From Aminobacter carboxidus (GTDB taxonomy: Bacteria > Pseudomonadota > Alphaproteobacteria > Rhizobiales > Rhizobiaceae): a stretch of 64,000 nt of DNA. A program made the position numbers and the translations under genes. Where the stretch lies: positions 186,001 to 250,000 of the forward strand of contig NZ_JACZEP010000006.1 in assembly GCF_014863355.1 (NCBI RefSeq), in the 5' to 3' direction. Under the pieces are notes generated by a model. That model saw only the letters and a program-made list of their open reading frames with translations, did no database searches and was not told the DNA's origin. Of this stretch, positions 34,094 through 42,407 are shown piece by piece. Every line of letters begins with the position of its first letter. Positions within the stretch are counted from its first letter, which is position 1.

Positions 34094-35035
34094 TCAGAAC
34101 TGGTAGCGGCGCAGCCGCGTCTGGATAAGGAACAGGTACAGGCACACGCCGGCGAGGATGATGAAGAACATCATTGAGGCAATGGTGGCGCCCATGTTCT
34201 TGTCGCCGATCTGCAGCTGGAAGCCGAAGAAGGTGCGGTAAAGGAACGTACCCAGGATGTCGGTGGCATAATTCGGACCGGCAAGTGCGCCCTGCGCCGA
34301 ATAGATCAGGTCGAAGGCGTTGAAGTTGCCGACAAAGGTCAGGATCGAGATGATACCGATGGAGGGCAGGATCAGCGGCAGCTGGATTTTCCAGAACTGC
34401 GAGAAGCCGGTGACGCCGTCGCATTCGGCAGCCTCGATGACTTCGTCGGGGATCGACAGCATCGCGGCGTAGATCAGCATCATCGGGATACCGACGAACT
34501 GCCACACCGAGATCAGGCTGAGCGTGGTCAGCGCGTACTCTTCCTTGCCGAGCCACGGCACGAACAGGCTCTTGAGACCAACGAGGTCGAGCAGGTTGGG
34601 TGCCACGCCCCAGAGCGGGCTCAGGATCAGCTTCCAGGCAAAGCCGACGATGACAAAGGACAGGATCGTGGGGATGAAGATCGCCGTGCGGTAGAAGGCC
34701 GAGAAACGTAGCTTGGGGCTCGACAGCAGGGCAGCGAGGACGACGCCGATCGGGTTCTGCACCAGCATATGGATGATGAAGAACCAGGTGTTATTGCCAA
34801 GCGCGTTCCAGAACGAGGCCGACCAGCGCGGATCGCCAAACAGGGTGCGGAAATTGTCGAAGCCTGCGAACACCTGGGCGTTGTCGACGTTGCGGAACAA
34901 CGACAGCTGCAAGGTGCCGAACAGCGGCAGGATCATTACCGCAGTGTAGACCAATAGCGCAGGCGCCAGGAATACGGCGATGTGCCAGCGCGTCGGTCGT
35001 CTGTCTTGGCTATGCTCTAGGCTTTGCTGCGACAT
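34094..35035 (-). CDS. Carbohydrate ABC transporter permease (MalF type)
   Basis: An inner-membrane permease of about 313 residues with six hydrophobic helices, first RWHIAVFLAPALLVYTAVMI and an EAA loop near the C-terminus: VIEAAECDGVTGFSQFWKIQLPL. The open frame reaches 35113; ATG 35035 (MSQQSLEHSQ) is preferred because the earlier part is poorly conserved-looking and this ATG has GGGA upstream, but ATG 35077 is also possible. The binding-protein gene lies upstream with a 218-bp gap, as is common for CUT1 importers in which the binding protein is made in excess. Confidence 0.9.
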   Translation of the reverse strand: MSQQSLEHSQDRRPTRWHIAVFLAPALLVYTAVMILPLFGTLQLSLFRNVDNAQVFAGFDNFRTLFGDPRWSASFWNALGNNTWFFIIHMLVQNPIGVVLAALLSSPKLRFSAFYRTAIFIPTILSFVIVGFAWKLILSPLWGVAPNLLDLVGLKSLFVPWLGKEEYALTTLSLISVWQFVGIPMMLIYAAMLSIPDEVIEAAECDGVTGFSQFWKIQLPLILPSIGIISILTFVGNFNAFDLIYSAQGALAGPNYATDILGTFLYRTFFGFQLQIGDKNMGATIASMMFFIILAGVCLYLFLIQTRLRRYQF

Positions 35036-35253
35036 CTCAAAATCCCTGGGTCCGGCCGCGAGGGGGCCGTTGTTCATCGTAGCGAGGATGGACCTCTGCG
35101 GGCTTCCCGCCAATGGCCTGGGAAGCAGTAGCGCATCTTTGTGCGCCAGCGTTCAACCCCTCTTGCCGATTCCGCGAGGTTCGAATTCGCCGAGGGGATG
35201 GAGAGCGCCGCTTATGCGGCGCTCTCCAAAGCGAGCATCAAGCCCGCCGCATC

Positions 35254-36513
35254 TTACTTAGCCGGCTTGTACCAGCTGTCGAGGCCCTTCTGCAGTTCGG
35301 CAGAAGCAGCTTCCGGGGTCTCGGTGCCGTTGATGACATTGGCCGACTTGACCCAGGTCTCGTTTTCGAGGTTCGGCGTACCGCGCGACAGGACCTGATA
35401 GGTCGAGCGGATCGTCGGCTTGCACTTATCGCGCCAGGAGACGAATTCCTGGGCCAGCGGATCTTCCATCTTCACAGCAGCCGAGTTGAGGCTGAAGAAG
35501 CCCGGCAGCGCGTTGGCATAGATGGTCGCGAATTCAGGCGAGGCCACCCAGGTCAGGAAGGTCTTGGCGGCATCGGCGTTCGCGCTCTTGGGGTTGAGGC
35601 CAATGCCGATGTCGTTGTGGTCGGAGATGTAGCAGGTGTCGCCAGCCTTCTGGACCGGCGGCGCGAAGGCACCCATCTTGAACTGAGCCTGGGTGTTGAA
35701 GGTCGAAATCTCCCACGAACCGGCCGGATAGATGGCGGCGCGGCCGAGCGTGAAGAGGTTCTGGCTGTCCGGATAGGTCTGGGCTTCGAAACCATCGCCG
35801 AGATAAGGCTTCCACTTGGCCAGCGTCGCATAAGGTGCAACCCAGTCGGCGTCGGTCAGCTTCTGTTCGCCCTTGATCAGCGCCAGACGGCCTTCTTCGC
35901 CTTTCCAGTAGTTCGGGCCGATGTTCTGGTAGCCCATGGTCGCGGCTTCCCAGAGATCCTTGGTGCCCATCGCCATCGGGATGAAGGTGCCGTCGGCCTT
36001 GATCTTTTCAAGCGCTGCGAAGAACTCTTCCTCGGTCGCCGGCACGGCGATGCCGAGCTTCTCGAAGGCATCCTTGTTGTAGATGAAGCCGTGGATGACG
36101 GAGGCCATCGGCACGCAGAAGCTGGCCTTGCCGTCGTCGGTCTGCCAGGCGGACTTGGCGACGTCGGAGAAGTTCTCCATGCCGGCAAGGCCGGTCAGGT
36201 CGGCGAGGTGACCCTTCTTGAACAGTTCGAGCGAGGCGTCGAACGGACGGCAGGTGATCAGGTCACCAGCAGAGCCAGCGTCGAGCTTGGCGTTGAGGGC
36301 GGCGTTGTACTCGGTCGGAGCCGACGGCGAGAAGGTGACCTTGATACCCGGATTGGCCTTCTCGAAGGCCGGGATCAGCTTTTCCTGCCAGATGGCGAGA
36401 TCGTCATTGCGCCAGCTTTCGATCGTCAGCGTCTTGTCCTGGGCGAGCGCGATCCCGGCTGTGCCGAGAATGCTGGACGCCATCAGAAGTCCAGTAAGCA
36501 ACCTGTTCGTCAT
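35254..36513 (-). CDS. Sugar ABC transporter substrate-binding protein (family 1)
   Basis: A protein of about 419 residues, exported by a signal peptide (RLLTGLLMASSILGTAGIALAQ). The mature part has the family-1 pattern TLTIESWRNDDLAIWQEKLIPAFEKANPGI, with hinge segments such as GFIYNKDAFEKLGI near 165 and FPAGSWEIS-like YPAGSWEISTFN near 260. Two ATGs exist 6 bp apart; the second (36513) has AGGGAG at the better distance. It is first of the transporter genes and follows murQ by 35 bp, so transcription likely begins upstream of murQ at the phased TGGTATT sites. Confidence 0.92.
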   Translation of the reverse strand: MTNRLLTGLLMASSILGTAGIALAQDKTLTIESWRNDDLAIWQEKLIPAFEKANPGIKVTFSPSAPTEYNAALNAKLDAGSAGDLITCRPFDASLELFKKGHLADLTGLAGMENFSDVAKSAWQTDDGKASFCVPMASVIHGFIYNKDAFEKLGIAVPATEEEFFAALEKIKADGTFIPMAMGTKDLWEAATMGYQNIGPNYWKGEEGRLALIKGEQKLTDADWVAPYATLAKWKPYLGDGFEAQTYPDSQNLFTLGRAAIYPAGSWEISTFNTQAQFKMGAFAPPVQKAGDTCYISDHNDIGIGLNPKSANADAAKTFLTWVASPEFATIYANALPGFFSLNSAAVKMEDPLAQEFVSWRDKCKPTIRSTYQVLSRGTPNLENETWVKSANVINGTETPEAASAELQKGLDSWYKPAK

Positions 36514-36548
36514 TTCCATTCTCCCTGTTTGTACTTTCTCTCGGGCCT

Positions 36549-37463
36549 CTACTGATGAGAGCCTCTGCTCCCCTCGAGCTTCGAAAGTGCGGGCCTGAGC
36601 CGTTGGTCCGCACCTTCAAGAAGTTGGTTTGCCGCTTCCGGGCTCGATGCGCCGGAGGCCAAAAGGATGGCGAGCTTGACCGAACCGCCGCTCTTTTCGA
36701 GCAGGGCTTCGGCAGTCGCGGTGTCGCAGCCTGAAATCGCCGAAACGATGCGCGCGGCACGCTCGTGCAGCTTGATGTTGTCGGCGTGCAGATTGACCAT
36801 GTAACCGTCATGGACATGGCCGAGATGAATGGCGGCCAGCGTCGACATCATGTTGAGTGCGATCTTCTGCGCCGTGCCGGCACCCATGCGGGTCGAGCCG
36901 GCGACGACTTCCGGCGGCGTTGCCAGCAGCACCGAAACATCGGCGAGGTCGAACATCGGCGCGCCCGAGTTATTGGCAAAAGCGATGGTCGCGGCACCGC
37001 GGCGGCGCGCTTCTTCGAGCGCGCTCATTGCATAAGGCGTCGAGCCGCTGGCCGAGTTGGCGACAAGGCAATCGCCCGCCTCAAGGCCGGTCGCGGCGAC
37101 ATCACTGGCTGCCTGGCCGGCATCGTCCTCGGGACCGCCGGCGAGATTGACCAGCGCCTCGCGGCCGCCGGCAAGAAGGATGAACACACGCTCGCGCGGG
37201 ATGCCGAAGGTACCGGGAAGCTCCAGCGCATCGGCCAGCGCCATCAAGCCTGAACTACCAGCTGCGGCATAAACCAGGCGGCCGCCGCCAGCGAGGCAGG
37301 CCGCAACCTTTTCGGCAGCTTGGGCAATGGCGGGGATGGCTGAGTGGACAGCACGCGCAGCTTCGATCTGCGCATCGGCAAGCAGGCGAAGAACGGAATC
37401 GGGCGCCTGGGCATCAATGCCCCCAGCATCCTTGTGCACCGCTTCTGTACGCCTTGGCGCCAT
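36549..37463 (-). CDS. murQ: N-acetylmuramic acid 6-phosphate etherase (divergent MurQ)
   Basis: A 304-residue SIS-domain lyase that removes D-lactate from MurNAc 6-phosphate to give GlcNAc 6-phosphate. The two catalytic glutamates of the family are kept: E81 (ALELPGTFG) and E112 (GGPEDDA). The N-terminal RTE motif is only partly conserved, and the usual GTSGR phosphate loop reads GSSGL (about residues 69-73), with the arginine missing. This divergence suggests a subfamily with a related substrate. ATG 37463 with GGGAGAG is preferred over the in-frame ATG at 37493. It is first of the minus-strand arm and its product would be handled by NagA and the SIS deaminase in the plus arm. Confidence 0.85.
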   Translation of the reverse strand: MAPRRTEAVHKDAGGIDAQAPDSVLRLLADAQIEAARAVHSAIPAIAQAAEKVAACLAGGGRLVYAAAGSSGLMALADALELPGTFGIPRERVFILLAGGREALVNLAGGPEDDAGQAASDVAATGLEAGDCLVANSASGSTPYAMSALEEARRRGAATIAFANNSGAPMFDLADVSVLLATPPEVVAGSTRMGAGTAQKIALNMMSTLAAIHLGHVHDGYMVNLHADNIKLHERAARIVSAISGCDTATAEALLEKSGGSVKLAILLASGASSPEAANQLLEGADQRLRPALSKLEGSRGSHQ

Positions 37464-37485
37464 TCTGTCTCTCCCTTTCATCGAC

Positions 37486-37503
37486 AATACCAAAAAAATA
37501 CCA
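37486..37503 (-). promoter_or_regulatory. Phased TGGTATT pair, murQ side
   Basis: Two copies of AATACCA (minus-strand TGGTATT) start 11 bp apart, at 37486 and 37497, just 23 bp before the murQ start. TGGTAT resembles the half-site recognised by NagR/YvoA-type GntR regulators of amino-sugar genes, and a GntR gene is at 38535. One helical turn spacing would place two proteins on the same DNA face. Confidence 0.55.
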
Positions 37504-37617
37504 CTTGTCCAGCGCCGTTAACAAATTCCTTTGCTGCAGCGCAAGGCAATTCAAAAACTCTATAAAATTCAACCAAATGAACATCTGGTTCCGCCATCCG
37601 GAATTTAACACTTGGCT

Positions 37618-37637
37618 ATTGGTATTTTATTGGTATT
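37618..37637 (+). promoter_or_regulatory. Phased ATTGGTATT pair, kinase side
   Basis: Two identical copies of ATTGGTATT begin at 37618 and 37629, 11 bp apart, 24-43 bp before the GTG of the kinase gene. The same half-site in the same spacing is found on the other side, facing murQ. Together these probably let the GntR regulator repress both arms of the amino-sugar locus. Confidence 0.6.
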
Positions 37638-37660
37638 ATCACGCTTGAGGAGAAAACACC

Positions 37661-38542
37661 GTGGATCTTGTGCTCGGGATAGATGGTGGCGGCACTGGCT
37701 GCCGGGCCGCTCTGGCCAATGCAAGTGGCGACATTCTCGGCCGCGGGCGTGGCGGGCCGGCCAATATCCGCACCGACCTTGCCGGTGCGTGCCACAACAT
37801 CGTCGAGGCCGCCCGCCAGGCATTGGTGGATGCCGGCCAGGACCCGGCATCGATCGCCACTGTCGATGCCGTCCTCGGGCTCGCGGGCGCCAATGTCGGT
37901 GACTACAAGCAGCGGCTCGAAGACATGCTGCCGTTTCGAAACAGTTCCGTCGAAAACGACTCGCTGATCTCGCTGGAAGGCGCGCTTGGCGACCATGATG
38001 GCGCCATCGCAGCGCTCGGCACCGGAACCGTCTATCTCGGCCGCAGGGCCGGCCAGTTCCAGCCGCTCGGCGGCTGGGGCTTCCAGATCGGCGACCTCGG
38101 CAGCGGCGCGCGCATCGGCCGCGACCTCTTGCAGGAGACCCTGCTGGTCTACGACAGGATCCATGCCGGCTCGGCGCTGACCGACATCATGCTGGAGCGT
38201 TTCAACGGCAACCCCAGCGACATCGTCGAGTTCACTACCAACGCCAAGCCCGGAGACTACGGCCAGTTCGCGCCGATGGTGTTCGAGCACGCAGCGAAGG
38301 GCGACGCGGTCGGGCAGAAGCTCGTCGACCGCGCCGTCGCCGATGTCGAGGAAACGCTTGCCGTCTTCGATCTCACGCCGAGCGAGCGGCTCTGCCTTCT
38401 CGGCGGGCTCGCTGGCCTCTATGCGCCGCTGCTGTCGAAACGCTACCGCGCGATCATGCACCCGCCACTGCAGGACGCGCTGGGCGGAGCGGTGCAGATG
38501 GCGGTGAAGAAATACGCCAAGGCGGGAGGCGGCCATGGATGA
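37661..38542 (+). CDS. BadF/BadG/BcrA/BcrD-family sugar kinase (GlcNAc/MurNAc kinase candidate)
   Basis: A 293-residue ATPase of the acetate/sugar kinase-like fold. Phosphate motifs: LGIDGGGTGCRAALAN (residues 4-19), AALGTGTVYLG near 119 and GLGGGWGFQIGDLGSG-like LGGWGFQIGDLGSGARIGRD near 134. Many enzymes of this family phosphorylate N-acetylglucosamine, and clostridial MurK members phosphorylate MurNAc as well, which would fit the MurQ next door. Start GTG with GAGGAG. First gene of the plus-strand arm; overlaps the GntR gene by 8 bp. Confidence 0.88.
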   Translation: MDLVLGIDGGGTGCRAALANASGDILGRGRGGPANIRTDLAGACHNIVEAARQALVDAGQDPASIATVDAVLGLAGANVGDYKQRLEDMLPFRNSSVENDSLISLEGALGDHDGAIAALGTGTVYLGRRAGQFQPLGGWGFQIGDLGSGARIGRDLLQETLLVYDRIHAGSALTDIMLERFNGNPSDIVEFTTNAKPGDYGQFAPMVFEHAAKGDAVGQKLVDRAVADVEETLAVFDLTPSERLCLLGGLAGLYAPLLSKRYRAIMHPPLQDALGGAVQMAVKKYAKAGGGHG

Positions 38543-39323
38543 TGCCGCCGAACGCATTTTCGCCGCCCTGCGCGACGTCAGCCAGTCTGGTGCGCCGCTC
38601 TATCTCCAGCTCAAGAAGAACATCGAAGAAGCGGTCAAGCGCGGCCTGATCGGCCCCGGCGACGCCCTGCCTTCGGAGCGCGACATCGCCGCAGAGGCCG
38701 ACATTTCGCGTGTCACAGTGCGCAAGGCGGTACAGGACCTGGTCAAGTCGGGCGTGCTGGTGCAGCGCCACGGCTCCGGCACCTTCGTTGCCCCGCGCAT
38801 GGAACGCGTCGAACAGTCGCTGTCGCGGCTGACCTCGTTCACCGAAGACATGGCACGGCGCGGCATGGCCGCGCGTTCGCAGTGGCTCGACCGCGGCATC
38901 TACACCGCCTCGCCTGACGAGATGATGGTGCTGGGCCTTTCCGCCAGCGAGCTGGTGTCCAGGCTCAGCCGCCTGCGAATTGCCGACGAGACGCCGCTTG
39001 CCATCGAGCGCGCAACAATTTCGGCTTCGGTGCTGCCAGACCCTCACGAAGTGACATCTTCGCTCTATATGGCTCTTGGCAAGACCGGCCATCGCCCGGT
39101 CCGGGCCGTGCAGCGCATCTCCGCCGTCAATCTCGGCGAGGCCGAGGCACAGCTCCTGGCCGTGCCCATGGGCTCGGCCTGCCTGCAGATCGAGCGCATT
39201 TCATACCTTGCCAGCGGCAAGGTGATCGAGTTCACCAAGTCGATCTATCGCGGCGACGCCTACGACTTCGTCGCGGAACTGAGATTGCCCGGCCCGGATG
39301 GGCAAGAAGGAGAAGGTACTTGA
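38535..39323 (+). CDS. GntR-family transcriptional regulator (HutC/NagR type)
   Basis: A 262-residue regulator. N-terminal winged helix (APLYLQLKKNIEEAVKRGLI, then LPSERDIAAEADISRVTVRKAVQDLV, about residues 17-68) followed by VLVQRHGSGTFVAPRM, the usual end of the DNA-binding domain. The C-terminal UTRA domain (about 85-255) binds a small ligand; in NagR-type members this is a GlcNAc phosphate. It lies inside the amino-sugar operon and would repress its own arm and the divergent murQ-transporter arm through the phased TGGTATT sites. Overlaps the SIS-protein gene. Confidence 0.92.
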   Translation: MDDAAERIFAALRDVSQSGAPLYLQLKKNIEEAVKRGLIGPGDALPSERDIAAEADISRVTVRKAVQDLVKSGVLVQRHGSGTFVAPRMERVEQSLSRLTSFTEDMARRGMAARSQWLDRGIYTASPDEMMVLGLSASELVSRLSRLRIADETPLAIERATISASVLPDPHEVTSSLYMALGKTGHRPVRAVQRISAVNLGEAEAQLLAVPMGSACLQIERISYLASGKVIEFTKSIYRGDAYDFVAELRLPGPDGQEGEGT

Positions 39324-40348
39324 ACGCGACTACCCATATGCGGCGCGAAATCGCCGAAATCCCCGAAGCGACAGCCCGCCTGCTCGAAGGATCGGCCAAG
39401 GAACTGGCCGAGACCGGCCTGCACCTGAAGCGCGCCCAGCCCCGCTTCGTCACGACGGTCGCTCGCGGTTCCTCCGACCACGCCGCGTCCTTCCTCAAAT
39501 ATGCCATCGAGCTCAATGCCGGCCTGCCCGTGGCCTCCATCGGCCCGTCGATCTCGTCGATCTACGGCGCACGTCTGAAGCTTGCCGATTCCGCCTGCCT
39601 CGCCATCTCGCAGTCGGGCAAGAGCCCCGACATCGTCGCCATGGCCGAGGGTGCCCGCGCCGGTGGCGCGCTGACGATTGCGCTCACCAACACCGCCGGC
39701 TCGCCGCTGGCCGAGGCGTCCGACCACGCCATCGACATCCGCGCCGGCGTCGAAAAGAGCGTCGCGGCGACCAAGACCTTCGTCAATTCGGCGGTCGCCG
39801 GCCTTGCCGTGCTCGCCCACTGGACCGGCGACGACAAGCTGCTCGCAGCTCTCGATGCCCTGCCCGAGCATTTTGCCAAGGCTGTCGACTGCGACTGGAT
39901 GGGCATTGCCGGCGAACTGACCGAAGGCAATTCGCTGTTCATCCTCGGCCGCGGCCCGTCCTTTGCCATCGCCAACGAGGCGGCGCTGAAGTTCAAGGAA
40001 ACCTGCGCCATGCACGCCGAGTCCTACAGCGCGGCTGAAGTGATGCACGGCCCGCTGGCGCTGGTGCGCCCCGGCTTCCCGGTGCTGGCGCTGGCTGCCC
40101 GCGACGCCTCGGAGCCGTCGATTGCGGACGCCGCCGACGGCCTCGCCGATCGCGGTGCTGCGATCCACATCACCTCGTCGCTGGCAAAGAAGGCCAAGGT
40201 GCTGGAGCATGTCGCCACCGGCCACCCGCTGACCGATCCGCTGATGCTAATCGCCTCGTTCTACGGCTTCGTCGAGGCCTTCGCCCGCCACCGCGGCCTC
40301 AACCCCGACGCCCCGCCCAACCTTCGGAAAGTGACCGAAACGATATGA
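39320..40348 (+). CDS. SIS-domain protein, GlmS-isomerase-like (glucosamine-6-phosphate deaminase NagB-II candidate)
   Basis: A 342-residue protein with two SIS domains similar to the isomerase half of glucosamine-6-phosphate synthase, but without the glutaminase domain. Motifs: FVTTVARGSSDHAASFLKYA near 42, CLAISQSGKSPDIVAMAEGA near 93 and LKFKETCAMHAESYSAAEVMHGP near 227-249, typical of GlmS. Such proteins act as GlcN6P deaminases (NagB-II) in Shewanella-like pathways. The start may be TTG 39320, which overlaps the GntR stop (TTGA) and has AAGGAG upstream; ATG 39338 is the alternative. Overlaps nagA by 4 bp. It completes the GlcNAc 6-P to fructose 6-P route. Confidence 0.87.
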   Translation: MNATTHMRREIAEIPEATARLLEGSAKELAETGLHLKRAQPRFVTTVARGSSDHAASFLKYAIELNAGLPVASIGPSISSIYGARLKLADSACLAISQSGKSPDIVAMAEGARAGGALTIALTNTAGSPLAEASDHAIDIRAGVEKSVAATKTFVNSAVAGLAVLAHWTGDDKLLAALDALPEHFAKAVDCDWMGIAGELTEGNSLFILGRGPSFAIANEAALKFKETCAMHAESYSAAEVMHGPLALVRPGFPVLALAARDASEPSIADAADGLADRGAAIHITSSLAKKAKVLEHVATGHPLTDPLMLIASFYGFVEAFARHRGLNPDAPPNLRKVTETI

Positions 40349-41502
40349 GCGAACGTCTTGCCATTGCTGCCGGGCGCATCTTCGACGGTGACGCCTGGCA
40401 CCAGGATGCCGCGCTGCTTGTAGTGGACGGGCTGGTCGAGGGCATCGTCGCGCGCCGTGACATTCCCGCTGGCGTGACGGTGACGGAGGCCGGCGCCATG
40501 CTCGTCCCCGGCTTCATCGACCTGCAGGTCAATGGCGGCGGCGGGTTGATGCTCAACGACAAGCCGGACGTCGACACGCTCGAAGTCATCTGCAAGGCGC
40601 AGATGCCCTTCGGCACGACGGCGGTGCTGCCGACGCTGATCACCGACACACGCGAGATCACCCGATCGACAATTGCGGCCGGCGTCGAAGCGGCCAGGCG
40701 CAAGATGCCGGGCTTCCTCGGCCTGCATCTTGAAGGTCCGCATCTGTCGCTCAGCCGGAAGGGTGCGCACGATCCCCAGCTGATCCGCCCGATGGATGCC
40801 GACGACGAGGCAGCTTTGATCGCCGCGCGTCCGTCGATGCCCGTGCTGCTCACCACCGTCGCGCCGGAATCGGTCAAGGCTGAGCAGGTCAAGGCGCTGG
40901 CCGATGCCGGCATCGTCGTCAGCCTCGGCCACACCGATACCAGCTACCGCACGGCCAAGGAATATGGCGAGGCGGGCGCTTCGATGGCGACACACCTGTT
41001 CAACGCCATGAGCCAGATCGGCAACCGCGAGCCGGGTCTCGCCGGCGCCGCCGTCGAGATATCAAGCTTCTCGGCTGGCCTGATCGCCGACGGCATCCAT
41101 GTCGACCCGGCAACGATGAAGATCGCACTCAAGGCCAAGAACGGCCCTGCCCGCATCTTCCTCGTCACCGACGCCATGGCAACCATCGGCACCGACCTCA
41201 AGTCGTTCGAGCTCAACGGCCGCACCATCAAGCGTGAGAACGGACGGCTGACGCTGGAGAACGGCACGCTGGCCGGCGCCGACCTCGACATGATCTCGGC
41301 AATCCGCTTCATGCACCAGACGATCGGCTACGAGTTCGGCGAGGCGATCCGCATGGCCTCGCTCTATCCGGCGGAAGCCGTCGGCCAGGAAAAGCGCCTC
41401 GGCCGCCTGGCCAAGGGCTATCAGGCGAACGCCGTGCAGCTGACCGAGGAGCTCGACGTGTCGGGCACCTGGATCGATGGCAAGAGGGTATTTGGCGCCT
41501 AA
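40345..41502 (+). CDS. nagA: N-acetylglucosamine-6-phosphate deacetylase
   Basis: A 385-residue amidohydrolase that converts GlcNAc 6-phosphate to glucosamine 6-phosphate and acetate. Recognised by LVPGFIDLQVNGGGGLMLND near 51, HLEGPHLSLSRKGAHDP near 130 (catalytic metal glutamate), SLGHTDTSY near 193, THLFNAMSQIGNREPGLAGA near 214 and FLVTDAMATIG near 272 with the catalytic aspartate. Last gene of the plus arm; a strong intrinsic hairpin follows at 41527. Sits between SIS deaminase and rpe. Confidence 0.95.
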   Translation: MSERLAIAAGRIFDGDAWHQDAALLVVDGLVEGIVARRDIPAGVTVTEAGAMLVPGFIDLQVNGGGGLMLNDKPDVDTLEVICKAQMPFGTTAVLPTLITDTREITRSTIAAGVEAARRKMPGFLGLHLEGPHLSLSRKGAHDPQLIRPMDADDEAALIAARPSMPVLLTTVAPESVKAEQVKALADAGIVVSLGHTDTSYRTAKEYGEAGASMATHLFNAMSQIGNREPGLAGAAVEISSFSAGLIADGIHVDPATMKIALKAKNGPARIFLVTDAMATIGTDLKSFELNGRTIKRENGRLTLENGTLAGADLDMISAIRFMHQTIGYEFGEAIRMASLYPAEAVGQEKRLGRLAKGYQANAVQLTEELDVSGTWIDGKRVFGA

Positions 41503-41526
41503 GCGCCTCGGCCGGGCACGGTCAGT

Positions 41527-41545
41527 AGCCCCCGAGGGGGCTTTG
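41527..41545 (+). terminator. Intrinsic terminator after nagA
   Basis: AGCCCCC-GA-GGGGGCT followed by TTT, 25 bp after the nagA stop and before the end of convergent rpe. The stem is GC-rich and the T run short; it may serve both strands. Confidence 0.65.
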
Positions 41546-41562
41546 CCCATTCAGCCTCCAGG

Positions 41563-42237
41563 TCAGATCGCCGCCTTGTCCGCCGCAGCCCGGATCGCCT
41601 CGATGTTCGCGGCATAAGCCGCAGGCCCGCCCTTGAACACAGCGTTGCCGGCGACCAGCACATTGGCACCGGCGGCGGTGACCAGCGGCGCGGTTTCGGG
41701 CGTGACGCCGCCGTCGATCTCGATGTCGATCGGACGGTTGCCGATCATCGCCTTGACGCGCTTGACCTTGTCGATGACCGCCGGGATGAAAGCCTGGCCG
41801 CCGAAGCCCGGATTGACCGTCATCAACAGCACCAGATCGAGGCGGTCGAGCACATATTCAATTACCGATTCCGGCGTCGACGGGTTGAGCGACACGCCGG
41901 CCTTCTTGCCGAGATTGCGGATCGTCTGCAGCGAGCGGTCGAGATGCGGGCCGGCCTCGGCGTGAACCGTGATGATGTCGCAGCCGGCATCGGCAAAGGC
42001 CGCCAGATACGGATCGGTCGGCGCAATCATCAGATGGCAGTCGAATACCTTGTCGGTGCGGTCGCGGATCGCCTTGATGACCGGCGGGCCGAAGGTAATG
42101 TTGGGGACGAAATGGCCGTCCATGACATCGAGGTGAATCCAGTCGGCGCCAGCGGCGACGATGGCCTCGACCTCTTCGCCGAGCCTGGAGAAGTCGGACG
42201 ACAGCACCGAGGGCGCGATCAGGGTCTTGTTGCTCAC
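41563..42237 (-). CDS. rpe: Ribulose-phosphate 3-epimerase
   Basis: A 224-residue TIM-barrel enzyme of the pentose phosphate and Calvin pathways interconverting ribulose 5-phosphate and xylulose 5-phosphate. Clear motifs: [19 protein letters not shown] at the start, [19 protein letters not shown] near 32-50 with metal-binding histidine/aspartate, [13 protein letters not shown] near 138 and [13 protein letters not shown] near 173. The longer open frame to 42390 covers a terminator and is rejected; GTG 42237 with AAGG upstream gives family length. Lies convergent to nagA and downstream of a terminator of the secreted-protein operon. Confidence 0.94.
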   Translation of the reverse strand: MSNKTLIAPSVLSSDFSRLGEEVEAIVAAGADWIHLDVMDGHFVPNITFGPPVIKAIRDRTDKVFDCHLMIAPTDPYLAAFADAGCDIITVHAEAGPHLDRSLQTIRNLGKKAGVSLNPSTPESVIEYVLDRLDLVLLMTVNPGFGGQAFIPAVIDKVKRVKAMIGNRPIDIEIDGGVTPETAPLVTAAGANVLVAGNAVFKGGPAAYAANIEAIRAAADKAAI

Positions 42238-42340
42238 GTTCAGGCCTTTCGAAAGGGGCAGAGGCGGTTTTCCCGACTGCCTAATCTCCGGCGCACGGCT
42301 TGTCGAGCCGAGAATCCCGCCATATCGCCGCAAAATCCTG

Positions 42341-42377
42341 AAAAAGCGGAACCCCGCCGGCAAGCCGGCGGGGTTCC
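42341..42377 (-). terminator. Strong intrinsic terminator of the secreted-protein operon
   Basis: Read on the minus strand, a perfect 13-bp stem (GGAACCCCGCCGG arms at 42348-42360 and 42365-42377, 4-nt loop) is followed by GCTTTTT. It begins 31 bp after the stop of the 1091-residue gene and insulates rpe. Confidence 0.85.
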
Positions 42378-42407
42378 ATTGCGTTGGCATCGATCACAGC
42401 AAGCCGA

